Source: Annulohypoxylon bovei var. microspora
Taxonomy: Eukaryota > Ascomycota > Sordariomycetes > Xylariales > Hypoxylaceae
Length of the DNA: 64,000 nt
NCBI GenBank assembly: GCA_022836615.1
Contig: MU405329.1
Span: 62,001 to 126,000 of the forward strand
Direction of reading: 5' to 3'
Shown: positions 44,969-55,177 of the stretch, piece after piece
How the letters are laid out: each line of letters starts with the position of its first letter
Numbering within the stretch: position 1 is the stretch's first letter
Program-made: the position numbers and the translations under genes
Notes under the pieces: generated by a model
Database searches by the model: none
What the model saw: the letters and a program-made list of their open reading frames with translations, nothing else
What the model was told of the DNA's origin: nothing

Positions 44969-46519
44969 ATGGCGCTCGTCGGTAGCCCACGAGGTTTGCG
45001 ATCTCTTGTTCTTCCAATCGGACTCGTTACTCTTGTTCTTGTGTTGGTGGCTTTATACCGCGGTATAGGGGTTAGCGAGAACTTCCTACCGAACCTCCCT
45101 ATGATCAACGGGGCCGTACCTAAACAAGTTGGCACCCACGAGAACCACCGTCCGTCGAATACTCACACACCTCCTATATATAAACCGACACCTACCTTTG
45201 CAGCGCAATCCGTGGTCGACCCATTCCCTCTTCTTGCACAACCGACGACGACGCCCCCTCCTATACCAAAGTACAATGTCCCTCGGCCTGGGCTTCATCG
45301 AGAATATGGCCTCTCGTATACGCCGCCTCTCTTTATCGGATTTACACGCCAATGGCCGATGCTCTTGCAGTGCGTGATCGGCTATCTGACAGCTGGCTGG
45401 CCACCCGAGTCCATATTTGTGGTCGAGAACACGGGCGTCCAAAACTCCAATGCTCAAGGCAAACTCAGCCTACAGAATCCCTTTTACCTCGATCATGCGG
45501 TGTTGCGTAAGCTTAGGGTCAACATCATAGAGACACCCGTGTTGTTGAGCTTCTCGCAGATGCAGAACTTCTTCCTGTCAACCGCCCACGCTCGATCTTG
45601 GCCGTACTATTTCTATTCGCATCAAGACGTATTGGTATTTTCTTTCGAAGATGGACCTGATACCCTGGAGCGTCCCGGTGACAGAGAGTGGTTTTTTTAT
45701 GACGAGGAAGATGAAGCGGATATAATGCGCCCTGTCGCAGCGGGTCAGGATGGATACCGAACCATCTACGAAAACTGCCTGCGCGAGCTAAACCGAACAT
45801 TGGAAGCCGGGGAGCGTTGGGGTTTTCGCTGGTTCCAGTACGACCACCTCACATTGGTGAATAGAGCAGCGCTGGACGCTGTAGGTGGCTGGGATTCACT
45901 AATGCCGTATTACGGCAGCGATTGCGACATGAATGCTAGATTGGAGATGGACGGGTGGACAATGAGACATCGTCGTGTTGGTATCATCAACGACGTATCA
46001 ACGGTGTTGGAGGATCTCGCAGTGTTGTATCGCGACCCGCATGTTACACCTAGATTCATTGATCCGAATCCAGTGGCTAAGGTAGATGAACAACCCAAAA
46101 TGAAACAGAAAAAGCCCCCAAAAGAAGAGCAGAGCGAACAAGCTAAGGAGAACCATAAGGATGGCAAGAAAGGCCAAGGGACGCAAAAACGGAATGATGA
46201 TGTCAACAGCACTACCGGTATAAATGTCGCTAGATCAGTTGAGTACTTCCGGGAGCTCGTTAATGTCGGCAACGATATGGGAGCATACAAGTACCGCGAC
46301 GACAAGAATGCTCGCAATTCGTGGCAAAACAGCCAACACGGCGGAGCAGGCGAGCCTTACTACTATAACGCAGAGGGATTCTCGACATCGTTCTGGATTC
46401 TGGCAGAGGCTGGTCGCGAGATTTTCCGACAGAAATGGGGTCACCAAGACTGTGACTTGGTGGAGGGTACGGCCCTGAAGCTAGAAGACCAGTGGCTCGT
46501 CGAGAAGGACTGGGAATAG
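44969..46519 (+). CDS. Type II membrane glycosyltransferase-like protein, 516 aa
   Basis: This is a single-exon gene. A short cytosolic start is followed by one signal-anchor helix (about residues 12-30, LVLPIGLVTLVLVLVALY). A Pro/Thr-rich stem (45-110) precedes a lumenal domain, the plan of Golgi transferases. The domain starts LFIGFTRQWPMLLQCVIGYL and includes SIFVVENTG, YYFYSHQDVLVFSF (an Asp at the usual nucleotide-sugar site), NRAALDAVGGWD and YYGSDCDMNARLEMDGW. These are typical GT-A fold features where the C-terminal Asp-Cys-Asp coordinates the donor. A Lys/Glu-rich low-complexity insert spans ~370-415 before a conserved ending. The family assignment beyond GT-A (GT2-like) is uncertain, and the donor and acceptor are unknown. 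Confidence 0.75.
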   Translation: MALVGSPRGLRSLVLPIGLVTLVLVLVALYRGIGVSENFLPNLPMINGAVPKQVGTHENHRPSNTHTPPIYKPTPTFAAQSVVDPFPLLAQPTTTPPPIPKYNVPRPGLHREYGLSYTPPLFIGFTRQWPMLLQCVIGYLTAGWPPESIFVVENTGVQNSNAQGKLSLQNPFYLDHAVLRKLRVNIIETPVLLSFSQMQNFFLSTAHARSWPYYFYSHQDVLVFSFEDGPDTLERPGDREWFFYDEEDEADIMRPVAAGQDGYRTIYENCLRELNRTLEAGERWGFRWFQYDHLTLVNRAALDAVGGWDSLMPYYGSDCDMNARLEMDGWTMRHRRVGIINDVSTVLEDLAVLYRDPHVTPRFIDPNPVAKVDEQPKMKQKKPPKEEQSEQAKENHKDGKKGQGTQKRNDDVNSTTGINVARSVEYFRELVNVGNDMGAYKYRDDKNARNSWQNSQHGGAGEPYYYNAEGFSTSFWILAEAGREIFRQKWGHQDCDLVEGTALKLEDQWLVEKDWE

Positions 46520-47634
46520 TCTCGATGAAGCTTTGTGTGGACCATGCCGGCCAAAATGTCCAACAGTCCTGGAGGCGTTCTGATTTTTGTATGGATAGCA
46601 TATTGCAATGATACCACCTATAGACCATAGATATCTAGTCGAAAATTAGGCGTAATTATGTATATATAAAACGGTAATGACATACTTAAACTGCAATTGT
46701 TCTAGTTTTGGGAGTCATGGACCCATGGTATTTGGTGAGTGTTTAAATGGGAGATCAAGGGGAGATTTGAGGATAACATTGTAGCGTTGTTCTAACCAGA
46801 ACCTTAGAAATAGCTCTTTAATATGGAAGCTCGCGACTTAGGTAGTAGCTTTGAAGAAGAAAAAGAGTTCAATTGAAATATGCTTTTGGCAATATGACAA
46901 TTAATGACGCAAGTTTCAGGGTTTTACATAAGACATAATTTCCGATAATATAATTGTTTCATTAAAAGAGTTTCTGCCAATTCATTTTGAAATATGCATT
47001 TATCGGACATCTGAATACTGTTTACTCATATATTAGGTAATGCTGGCTTATGTAAGCCGCTTACGAACGAACTTGTTAGTGTTATAAGATCTTAATGAGT
47101 ATTCATTAATGCCATATTGAACTGGAACCGGGAGGTTCCTATAAAAGAGGTATTGGAAGCTCTTAAAAGGGCCTAGATATACTTTTTCTAAGTTTAAAAT
47201 GTAATAGAGATTACTAATTAAGATAATAGATAACAAATAATCATATAGAATAAGGTTAAAAAACGATATATTAAAAGGTTGAATAAAGGTGTATTAAGTA
47301 GGTAATAGTTGTATGTAATTTTATATATAACGGATTAAAAAGATAATTACCTAAGTAGGAGCTGATTAATCTTAAAATTAAGAAAACGAGACTAGGATTT
47401 CTACACTTCAATTCAATATACAACTCCCTCATTAACATATATTAAAATGGGTTTTGACTGGATGGCAGATGTGATGTTACGGCTGTCGCCTTCTATCGTG
47501 GAAGAGAAGTTAAGATGAAGTTCCAAGGTTATCTTTCAACATATGGATTCCGTGGGCGAATATATTCACTTCGAGAGCGTTCCTGTGACTCTCTTGCTCT
47601 ACCCCTCCAGTTGCAACACCAAGTCGGACCATCC
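46520..47634. other. Intergenic region containing a repeat copy
   Basis: This 1.1-kb spacer between convergent genes carries one copy of a 306-bp MITE-like repeat (47114-47419). The rest is AT-rich 3' flank without a gene. Confidence 0.6.
47114..47419 (+). mobile_element. 306-bp MITE-like element, copy 1 (C-to-T mutated)
   Basis: The element begins ATATTGAACTGGAACC and ends ACTTCAATTCAATAT, giving short imperfect terminal inverted repeats (ATATTGAA). TA dinucleotides lie at 47115-47116 and 47417-47418, so the core may be 300 bp with a TA duplication. The whole length matches, without any length change, the reverse complement of 52914-53219. Relative to that copy, differences here are mostly T in place of C, while Gs are kept. 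It has no coding capacity. Confidence 0.82.
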
Positions 47635-49088
47635 TTATTCCACCCATCTTAAGCTAAACACATCCGTCCCAGCCTTAGAGATACCGACCTCAATACTCCC
47701 ATCCTCGCTCCGTACACTAGTAGGTATTTTTTCTCCTTTCCTCTCCAACACGATCTTACTCGAAGCCTCGGGTAGCTGGTAGAACCGCCGTCCAAATTGG
47801 CTGAGGAACCCTTCTAGCTTCTCCTGAGTCACATCTGCTTCCGTGATCACCCCTCGTTCAATTGCCTCTTCGAGTGCTAGTAGAACGAGCTGCGTCACGA
47901 ATGGTTGCGTGTAAACTCCCGCCGGCGCTTTACCCTGCGCAGCTGAAGTCTTGGATTGGAGAGGGTGAGGAGCGCTATCACTTCCACTACAATGACGGTT
48001 AATACTCTAAGAAGTTCCGTAAGGAAAAAGGTCGACTAGATGGATAACCTACAAGAAGAATTTCGGGTCACCGCTGACTATAGTCCTGACTAATGCGTCT
48101 CTGTCTGTGGGTTTCTTTGGGATCGGCTTGCAGAAGGCAAAGGGGTCGCAGTGCGCCTCATCCGAAGTGAGATAAAGATGATGAGCAGTGATCGTCGCAC
48201 CGACGGTCGGCCCGCAAGCTCGCACGGCTTCTACGGCTGCCGCGGTAGTGCAGTGCTCGAGCACGATGCGTAGCTGTGGGAACTTCTCATGAAGCGTCTT
48301 AAGGGTCGGAAGAAATGCTTCTTCTAGTGTCGTGTCTGCCGGCGCAAGAGACTCGAGGACTTCCCCGTGCAGATTTAACACTAACCCATGTTTCTCCATG
48401 GCAGCGAAAGTATCGTAGAAGGACTCGAGATTTGAGACACCAGATTCAGAGTTAGTCGTCACCCCTTGCGGGTACATCTTCACGCCCGTGATGCCAGCCG
48501 CTGCAGCTTTAGCAATTACATCCGGGGTTACAGATGGGTGAAGCTATGTTGGTGTCAGACGAGCATGTCATTATAGGACTTAAAAGTGTGTTGGATGAAC
48601 TAACGAAGAGCGACATCAAAAAGTTGACATCTTTGGTTATTGCACGTAGTTTAGATTGGTAATCGAGTACCTTACTTTGAATTAGCTATTTACTCCTAGA
48701 ATTGTAGTCTTCTATCGCGAAAAGGACTTATTCATGAGTACATACCTGTTCAACAGAGGTAAGGGGGGGCATCTAGTTCCAGACCCATTAGCATATACAA
48801 GTAACAAAATGAATTATGTCATTGAGAAAGCTCCCCATTTGAAACAAATTGCAATAACATCACATAGGAGGAAATTCTTACATACAAGATTAGGCATGCT
48901 ACATTCCCTAGTTAGTTCACATTATACCTCTTCGGGAGCTTGGATAGGAAGCCATACACAAAGGCCGTGTCAACCCCACCTTGGCGCACGGTAGGTACCA
49001 TTAACTCCATCAATTCACCTTGTCGCAGATGAACATGCATATCTGCCGTAGGCGGCAGCTCAAGCTTCTTGGCACTTTTTAGCTGCAT
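47635..49088 (-). CDS. URA4: Dihydroorotase, six exons, 359 aa
   Basis: This enzyme closes carbamoyl-aspartate to dihydroorotate in pyrimidine synthesis. Exons, in coding order: 49088..48958, 48898..48886 (13 nt), 48772..48746 (27 nt), 48670..48605, 48543..48053 and 47986..47635. All junctions have GT-AG ends and keep frame. Intron 1 carries a CTAAC branch point. The joined product has the full class II dihydroorotase signature: H18 and H20 in MHVHLR, the carboxylated lysine K101 in TGVKMYPQG, H138 in LNLHGE, H176 in LEHCTT, and catalytic D246 in GSDSAPHP. The MPNL segment comes from the 13-nt exon. The length fits yeast Ura4 (364 aa). The start is the ATG at 49088. Nothing is missing, although no single open frame covers more than about 145 residues. 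Confidence 0.95.
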
Positions 49089-50197
49089 TTTTATAGATTT
49101 GTCAATGATTATATGTTTTTGAGGGTTTGGGATTTGGTGGTAAGTCAAAAGAAGAGCCCCGCAGATCTAATAGCGATAGAAAATATTTCTCTAAAACGCT
49201 GATGTCCAATATGAGGGGTCCATAGTGGGGCTTTCTAGTCCCAGTACTATGGCTAAGTTCCACTTTTCGTGGGGGTATTTCATGAACAGGTGGGGGGTTT
49301 CTTTGGAGGTTAATCCACCCCCTGAATTCTCTTGTTCAAGCTTATTGGAAGAGAATAAACCAAGATGTTGCGAGGCAACTGCTGTTGCCATCACATAGTA
49401 ACACCCACAGAGGTTAATTATGATTTGTTGAAAGCACTTCTAAGTCAAGTGACATACCTAGGTCAGTAGTTCGGCCCTGCCATCATCCTTTAACTAACAT
49501 TCAACTGGAATCTTTTCATTTGCATGCTTTTGACTAGTACAAGTTTGTAACTTCAATACTTAAACGAGTAGTACTACTGTTAGCAATCTAGGCTCTCAGT
49601 TAAATAAAAGAAAATTAATTAACAAGTGAAAGTTAAATGTAAGAAGTTATTACACGTAGTTGGCAATTATTAAGTTGCTCGTTCCGGCAGTTCTAGCTGA
49701 CAAATCATAGTAGTATCGTATTTGTACCGTAAAAGTTAGATTTTTCGTAAGCACCTACCTACTATGATATACATCATTTCGCATCCATATCGTGAATGTG
49801 TCACTCATCTCACTGCCGTCTCGCAGATTGTCACCTTGATGATGAGATGGCGTTTTTGATGGAACTGTGTCATTCGTTTATATAAGGCATATGATCCAGT
49901 TTATTTTGTAAGGTGACATATCACCTATTTTGCTTTTTGAAAATTATTGAAAATTATTGGTCGAAAGACCGGGAAAAATGCCACTCACATCACAGGGAGG
50001 GTGAGGGTGGGTGCTAGTGCGGCACCTTTAGCGAGACCGATGAAGACTACTACGAAAGTACATAAAGGCGCCTTGAGCCGACTGATCGTAGAAAGTAGAT
50101 AGTCAAATTAGGTTAAGAGATTGTCGTACATTACCTCCCAGTGTTTCCCTGCCTTGCAATATAATTTCTTGACAGCATCTCTCGCGCCCGGTCGAAA
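49089..50197. other. Divergent intergenic region
   Basis: This 1.1-kb spacer should hold the dihydroorotase promoter and that of the SnoaL-like gene. A GAAAATTATT direct doublet lies near 49938. No further gene is seen. Confidence 0.55.
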
Positions 50198-50641
50198 ATG
50201 TCACTCTCATCGGAGGTTAGAGATATCATCACACGCAAGAAACAACAGTACTGCCGATTTGCCGACACTAATCAATGGCTAAATATGACCAAGATCGCGT
50301 TGCCTGAAGCGACGTTCAAATTCCTCAAGGCCGACGGCACTTTTATCATTCAGGAAGGAGTCGAGTACAACTTTTCGTCGACGGCGGAATTCATCAAATG
50401 TTTGGGGGCAACAAACACGCAGAGCGTTCATTTGGTAGGGCCTGGAGAGTTGGAGCAGACCAGTCCTGACGAAGTGAAAGCTATCTGGCCACTCATCTAT
50501 CACGCCGGCATGCAAGGATCAAATATCGAACACAACACGGGGGGAGGGTACTACCATGAAACTTGGCGGCGAAGGGACAATGATTGGTTCATACAAGATC
50601 TGAAACTTGAAAGAACATATTTCAAATTGTTGAGCAATTGA
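50198..50641 (+). CDS. SnoaL-like (NTF2-fold) protein, 147 aa
   Basis: This single-exon gene encodes a small protein of the SnoaL-like/NTF2 superfamily. The typical opening EVRDIITRKKQQYCRFADTN places the first helix. A strand region (ATFKFLKADG, EYNFSSTAEFIKCL) follows, and the hallmark SVHLVGPGELE occurs where family members have the conserved His of the pocket. The C-terminal GGGYYHETWRRRDNDWFIQ forms the final strands. There is no signal peptide. Proteins of this size in fungi are often encoded near secondary-metabolite genes and act as cyclases, isomerases or simple binding proteins. Here no biosynthetic cluster is visible around it, so the role is open. Confidence 0.82.
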   Translation: MSLSSEVRDIITRKKQQYCRFADTNQWLNMTKIALPEATFKFLKADGTFIIQEGVEYNFSSTAEFIKCLGATNTQSVHLVGPGELEQTSPDEVKAIWPLIYHAGMQGSNIEHNTGGGYYHETWRRRDNDWFIQDLKLERTYFKLLSN

Positions 50642-51199
50642 TATGTTAGGATTTCCCGTCTTAGTTACCTATGAAGCAACGGTAGAGCGACGGGCTGAAC
50701 TGGAGTTTCGGTATATTGTAGGTTTAAAAGACACAGCGAGCCGCGAGCCTACGGCTTATATACCTACGTATCGGACATTTGGAGATCTATTTCTTTGCTC
50801 TTTCATGTATGTAAGTAACTGAACTTATTGAGTTGACACCGGGCCGCGTCTAGGAATATTCCATGAATGTGGGTTGGAAACCTGAGTGCTCTAATACTAT
50901 TGAAGTTGGTATTTCGTATGCATAATTTCGTTAAATTCTACACTGATTTTACGAGGGAACCTAGGTAGTTTTCAATAAGTAATGGTGCCTTTTACACTTT
51001 TTTACTGTGTTATTCCTTAGACATAATAAAGCATGGTTATACACGTTAACAAGGGAAGAAAATAGTGTTATAACCCCTTTAGTGGGCCAAGATTAAGGGG
51101 TAGCATAGTTAGCTTGAACCTTTCATAACTCGAATATGATCACACCTTAAAAAGTGCAAGATAAGTAATATACAGGTCGACGTGGACTTACAACTAGAC
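50642..51199. other. Intergenic region between convergent genes
   Basis: Half a kilobase of AT-rich 3' flank. No gene or notable repeat is seen. Confidence 0.6.
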
Positions 51200-52357
51200 T
51201 TACGCTCGCTTATCGACGCTTTTCATTCCCGAGGCACCGTACTTACGACCCCATGATCTGACCTTTCGATCCATGTCATCTCTTACGAAGATCATAACAA
51301 CAGCCAACACACATGCTAAAAGCCAATCCCCAATTGCCATCCAAAATCCTCCTCTTACGCTGCCTCCTAGAACGCTTCGTTTCACCAATCCTGTCAATAA
51401 ATCTGTCGTGATGAGCTCCTGTCCACTTTCTAGTGCCTTGATACTTCTTTCGGCGACGAGCTCCGGTGTTTGCCCGGCGTCTCCTTCTTCAAGCATTTTT
51501 GTTAAGTCAGACTTGATGCGGTTCTCGGCCTCATAAGACTCGGTGAGTATCGTTGCAGGAAATACAGTATGTACGCGGACACGTGGTTCGTGGGGGTATG
51601 CTGCAGCGTACAGATTCATCTCCTGGGATAGACTGTCGGAAAGGGAGCGCAGAGCAGCCTTTGATGGGCTATATGGAGAATAGCCGGAAAACCCGTAGAA
51701 TGCTAGGAATGATGCGGTAAAAATGAGATGGCGTGCAGGGATTGGGCTGCTAGGTTGAGAGGTTGAATTGCTAGTCGCATTAGAGGGATCAACGATATCT
51801 TTTCTTGATGTCCTAAGCCAGCACATGAGAGCGGCGTGTGCCATGTGCATACTGGTGAAATAGTTGCTGTCCATTTGTGTATGGAATTGTGACACAGGCG
51901 TATCTATAAATAATGTCGGATGCGAGGTGCCTGCACAACACCACACAATATCTGGCGGATTCCCCGAGTTCCATGACACTACTTCATCAATGACACGTAC
52001 CGACTCAGATGGTAAGGTCAAGTCAGCGCTTATCTGATGGAAACGCTGGATCTGGGGGTTCAATGCGCCTTGCTGCGATCTCATTAGTTGTTGTCGAGTA
52101 CAAGTATACAGAGTCTCCGGACACATACTCGTATATGGTCAACACCTTTCAGCAGCTTTTCCTGATCGCGAGCAACAATCACGACGTTCGCCCCTTTCTC
52201 GGCTAGCAGACGTCCAGCTGCAAGCCCCGTACCGCGTGAGCCTCCGGTAATAACTACAGTCTTAAAAGACGGTCAGTTTGACACTTTCATAGTTGGGAGA
52301 CGATGCATTACTTACTCTCCCCTTCACGGGAAATTCATTTGAGAAGAAGTTCCCCAT
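51200..52357 (-). CDS. TSC10: 3-ketodihydrosphingosine reductase (Tsc10/KDSR-like), three exons, 348 aa
   Basis: This enzyme reduces 3-ketosphinganine to dihydrosphingosine with NADPH, the second step of sphingolipid synthesis, at the ER membrane. Exons in coding order: 52357..52316, 52260..52129 and 52072..51200; the introns are 55 and 56 bp with GTAAGT and GTATGT donors. The short-chain dehydrogenase fold is complete: VVITGGSRGTGLAAG (TGxxxGxG cofactor motif), then DIVWCCAGTSHP, then FTASFLAFYG and the catalytic YSPSK. The WCCAGTSHP and MDSNYF segments are typical of KDSR rather than other SDRs. A C-terminal hydrophobic segment (GDWLLACVLAVVMIFV) should anchor it in the membrane, facing the cytosol. 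The start is the ATG at 52357; exon 3 alone lacks the cofactor site. Confidence 0.93.
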
Positions 52358-53349
52358 GGTAAAACAATACTTAGCTAACTGGTCATCTGATGGATGCTGG
52401 ACATTTGAAAAAAATAAAAAAATAAAAAAAAGGTTCGTTAGCCGACTAAAGGATACGCGATTCACTAAAAGTGAAGTGCTTCACATACACATGTTTAGAA
52501 AAGAAAGGTGAAGAATTCTCAGCTTGGACGATATCACAAATCATTTTAATACAGACACATTTTTAAAACACCCCCTGTCTTCACTTTTCTTTTCCAGCAA
52601 ATCCCATTCGGTGGTAGTCAATTAATATACATTGTATAACCTTATTAATCTAAATTACCTAGGTATGCAATCATTCGACTGTTGTACGACCACACTATTA
52701 AAGCTATTCGTCGAATCCTTCCACTCCGTCAAGTTGATACGTACCCCGCTACCACTTTCAACACAATTTGAGGGTGATACATTGACACGATTACAACGCC
52801 CGACTATAGCTAACAAATGATACAACACGGTCTTACACCACTTACCAGCTGATTCACCGAAAACATATCCTGATATGGATCGACTTTATCTTATGGATGA
52901 AAAGAGAGGAGAGATATTGAATTGAAGTGTAGAAGTCTCGGTTTTGTTTTTTTAGTTTTAGGCTTAGTCAGCTTTTATTTGAGTAGTTATCTTTCTGATT
53001 TGTTATATGTGGAATTATATATAATTATTACTTATTTAATATATCTTTATTTGACCTTTTGTTATATCGTTTTTTGATTTTGTTTTATGTGATTATTTGT
53101 TATTTGTTATTTTGATTAGCGATTTTTATTATATTTTAAATTTAGAAAAAGTGTATTTAGGCTTTTTTGGGAGTTTTTAGTGCCTTTTTTATAGGAACCT
53201 CCTGGTTTTAGTTCAATATATCTTTAATTAGTGATAAATAGGTGAGATGATGTCGTATTGATTTAGGTGGGAAGATGTATATTTCTGGGAGGAATTTTCC
53301 TTTTCCGTCCAGCTTCCAGATCACACCTGGATAAGTTACGTCGATAAAA
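52358..53349. other. Divergent intergenic region containing a repeat copy
   Basis: About 1 kb between the reductase and the rhodopsin-like gene. The right part is copy 2 of the 306-bp repeat (52914-53219), which sits within about 130 bp of the downstream ATG and may lie in its promoter. A poly-A tract interrupted by T lies at about 52408-52430. Confidence 0.6.
52914..53219 (-). mobile_element. 306-bp MITE-like element, copy 2 (G-to-A mutated in element orientation)
   Basis: Read on the minus strand this matches 47114-47419 end to end with equal length. It keeps the C residues that copy 1 lost but has A at most of the G positions of copy 1. The result on the plus strand is a strong T-over-A skew. 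Termini read ATATTGAA / TTCAATAT, with TA at 52915-52916 and 53217-53218. It is non-coding. Confidence 0.82.
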
Positions 53350-54585
53350 ATGGACGACAATGATACAACGACTATTGTCGGGGTCATAGTAGCGGTCTTA
53401 GCGGTCTTGTCCGTCGCATTGCGCTTTTATGCGCGATATTATACGAAGGCCGGTTTTGGATGGGACGATTGGTTAATATTGCTGGCAGTGATCGCTATTA
53501 TTGTGACAGACATTTTGGTTTTATGGGGTTTGTTTTTCCCTTACATACCTACCTCCCTCCATAGGTATTTTTATACCAACAAGAATCATTCTCAGCAAAT
53601 AGTGTGAACCCGAACGGGGCGTACGTGGCTTCAAACACAGACCCAAACTATGAATACACACCGGCAGACGTGTTGTTCAACAAGATCGACTACATTGGGA
53701 CCGTCCTATACTACACCATCACCTCTACGACAAAGCTGTCTATTCTACTCATGTATAGACGCCTGTTCTCAGTGAATACTCTATTTCGTCACCAGGTTCA
53801 CGTCGTTTCCATACTCGTGACAGGATTCTGGATAGGATGTACTGTGGCAGACTTGTTGGACTGTATCCCGATCGAATGGACATGGAACAATGCTCTCGCG
53901 GACCCACGATACTGTTTCAATTACAACATCTTTTGGTTGGCAAGTGGTGTTGTGGAAGCTTTCATCGATGTGCTAATCATCGCAATGCCTATAAGATTGG
54001 CTATCGGATTACAGATGACGAGGAGTAAGAAGATTGCCGTGGCTGCTATCTTCTTGCTCGGCCTCTTGTAAGTGGTCGGGATTGCATGCTGTGGAAATAG
54101 CTGGTCTGATTCTAATAACGGATTAAAGCGTGATTCTCTCAGGCCTCGTCAAAGTAATATTGAGTTACGCCCCTGGAAGCCGCGAGCCATCATTTGGCAG
54201 GACTGAAGTGTGGACAACTGTACACTGTTGTACCGGCATTGTCTGTGCCTGTCTTCCAATATGTTGGCCCATATTCACCCGACTCGCAAGGCTCAGTCCA
54301 GGTACCTGGCCGGCAGTTTCTTCTATTCGAAAGCGCTGGTATAGTATTAGCGGAGGGGATTCAATGAATAGAAGTGCACCAAGGAGCAGCACCCTGGAAC
54401 TCGAGAGGAATGCAGATCTCGACGCCAGAGACTACGAGCTACCAACGTATAACTTTGGTGATAGAAGTTATATTGTACCGGTCGAGGGAACATACGGGGA
54501 ATTACATACTTATTATGAACACCATCATGCATCTTACGTAGCAGAGACGGGCGATCAATTATCTAATGAAGCGAGATTTCCTTAA
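53350..54585 (+). CDS. PTH11-like / fungal rhodopsin-domain integral membrane protein, three exons, 368 aa
   Basis: This is a seven-helix membrane protein of the large fungal family that includes PTH11-type putative receptors. Exons: 53350..53527, 53596..54067 and 54129..54585. The first splice joins VLWG-type sequence to NSVNPNGAY through the CTCAG acceptor at 53595; the TAG four bases later would give a stop. Hallmarks: helix 1 then RFYARYYTKAGFGWDDWLIL (the family G-DDW motif), a third helix region SILLMYRRLFS, helix GFWIGCTVADLLDCIP, and WLASGVVEAFIDVLIIAMPI. The C-terminal ~95 residues are a cytosolic, Ser/Tyr-rich tail. There is no CFEM domain. Most members are of unknown ligand. The family is clear; a receptor function is inferred. 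Confidence 0.88.
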
Positions 54586-55082
54586 CGATACCTTGGAGAT
54601 GATGCTATTAATAGCTTTGACATTTCGTTGATATTTGGAAATACCTAGATATTGATGAATATAACTTTTTTTTTCTATCAGTTTTGAGAAATCACGCAAG
54701 TACCTAATTAATTATGCCTCATGACGAGGTACGTTGAATTACAGACCTTAATGAAGCGAAATTCTCCCCTATTCATAGGTACCCGTCAAATATGCAGGAC
54801 TAACTTAACCCCCTAACTACCTAACCCTAGTCAATTTTGCTCACTAATAACTCGGGTTTGTTCCATGTAAGACCAGTTCTATACCTACCTACCTAAGGTA
54901 AGTTAACCAAATGAATATCAATGCAACAACCTTTATAACAAATTTAATTCCATTAATTCATTACGTAAGTAAATTAAAAAAATTATTAATAAGTTAATAA
55001 GTTAATAAGATGCGGTACATGTACCTACTTAATACCCATAACTAAAAAGCGCTTACTTAATGAAACGGTATTACACGCGAGG
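54586..55082. other. AT-rich intergenic region at the edge of the gene-bearing DNA
   Basis: Half a kilobase with TAACCCCCTAACTACCTAAC telomere-like sequence at about 54808-54830, an ACCTACCTACCTAAGG tract near 54882 and TAAGTTAATAAGTTAATAAG at about 54986-55010. No gene is seen. Confidence 0.55.
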
Positions 55083-55088
55083 CCACCC

Positions 55089-55156
55089 GTTCGGGTAGCA
55101 CAATATCCCGAGTTTAGCCGGAAGTCGATGGTTCGATTCCCCGATCTCCCGTTTTT
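55089..55156 (+). pseudogene. Degenerate tRNA-like Pol III unit
   Basis: A perfect B box GGTTCGATTCC (55130-55140) is preceded by an A-box-like TAGCACAATAT (55096-55106, one mismatch) and followed by TTTTT at 55152-55156, a Pol III terminator placed just where a tRNA would end. The acceptor and T stems pair only partly (GGG...CCC), and the A-to-B spacing is about 10 bp short. I see no good anticodon arm. It could be a decayed tRNA gene or a tRNA-derived SINE head. Confidence 0.35.
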
Positions 55157-55177
55157 GTTTCTTTTACCATGCGACGA

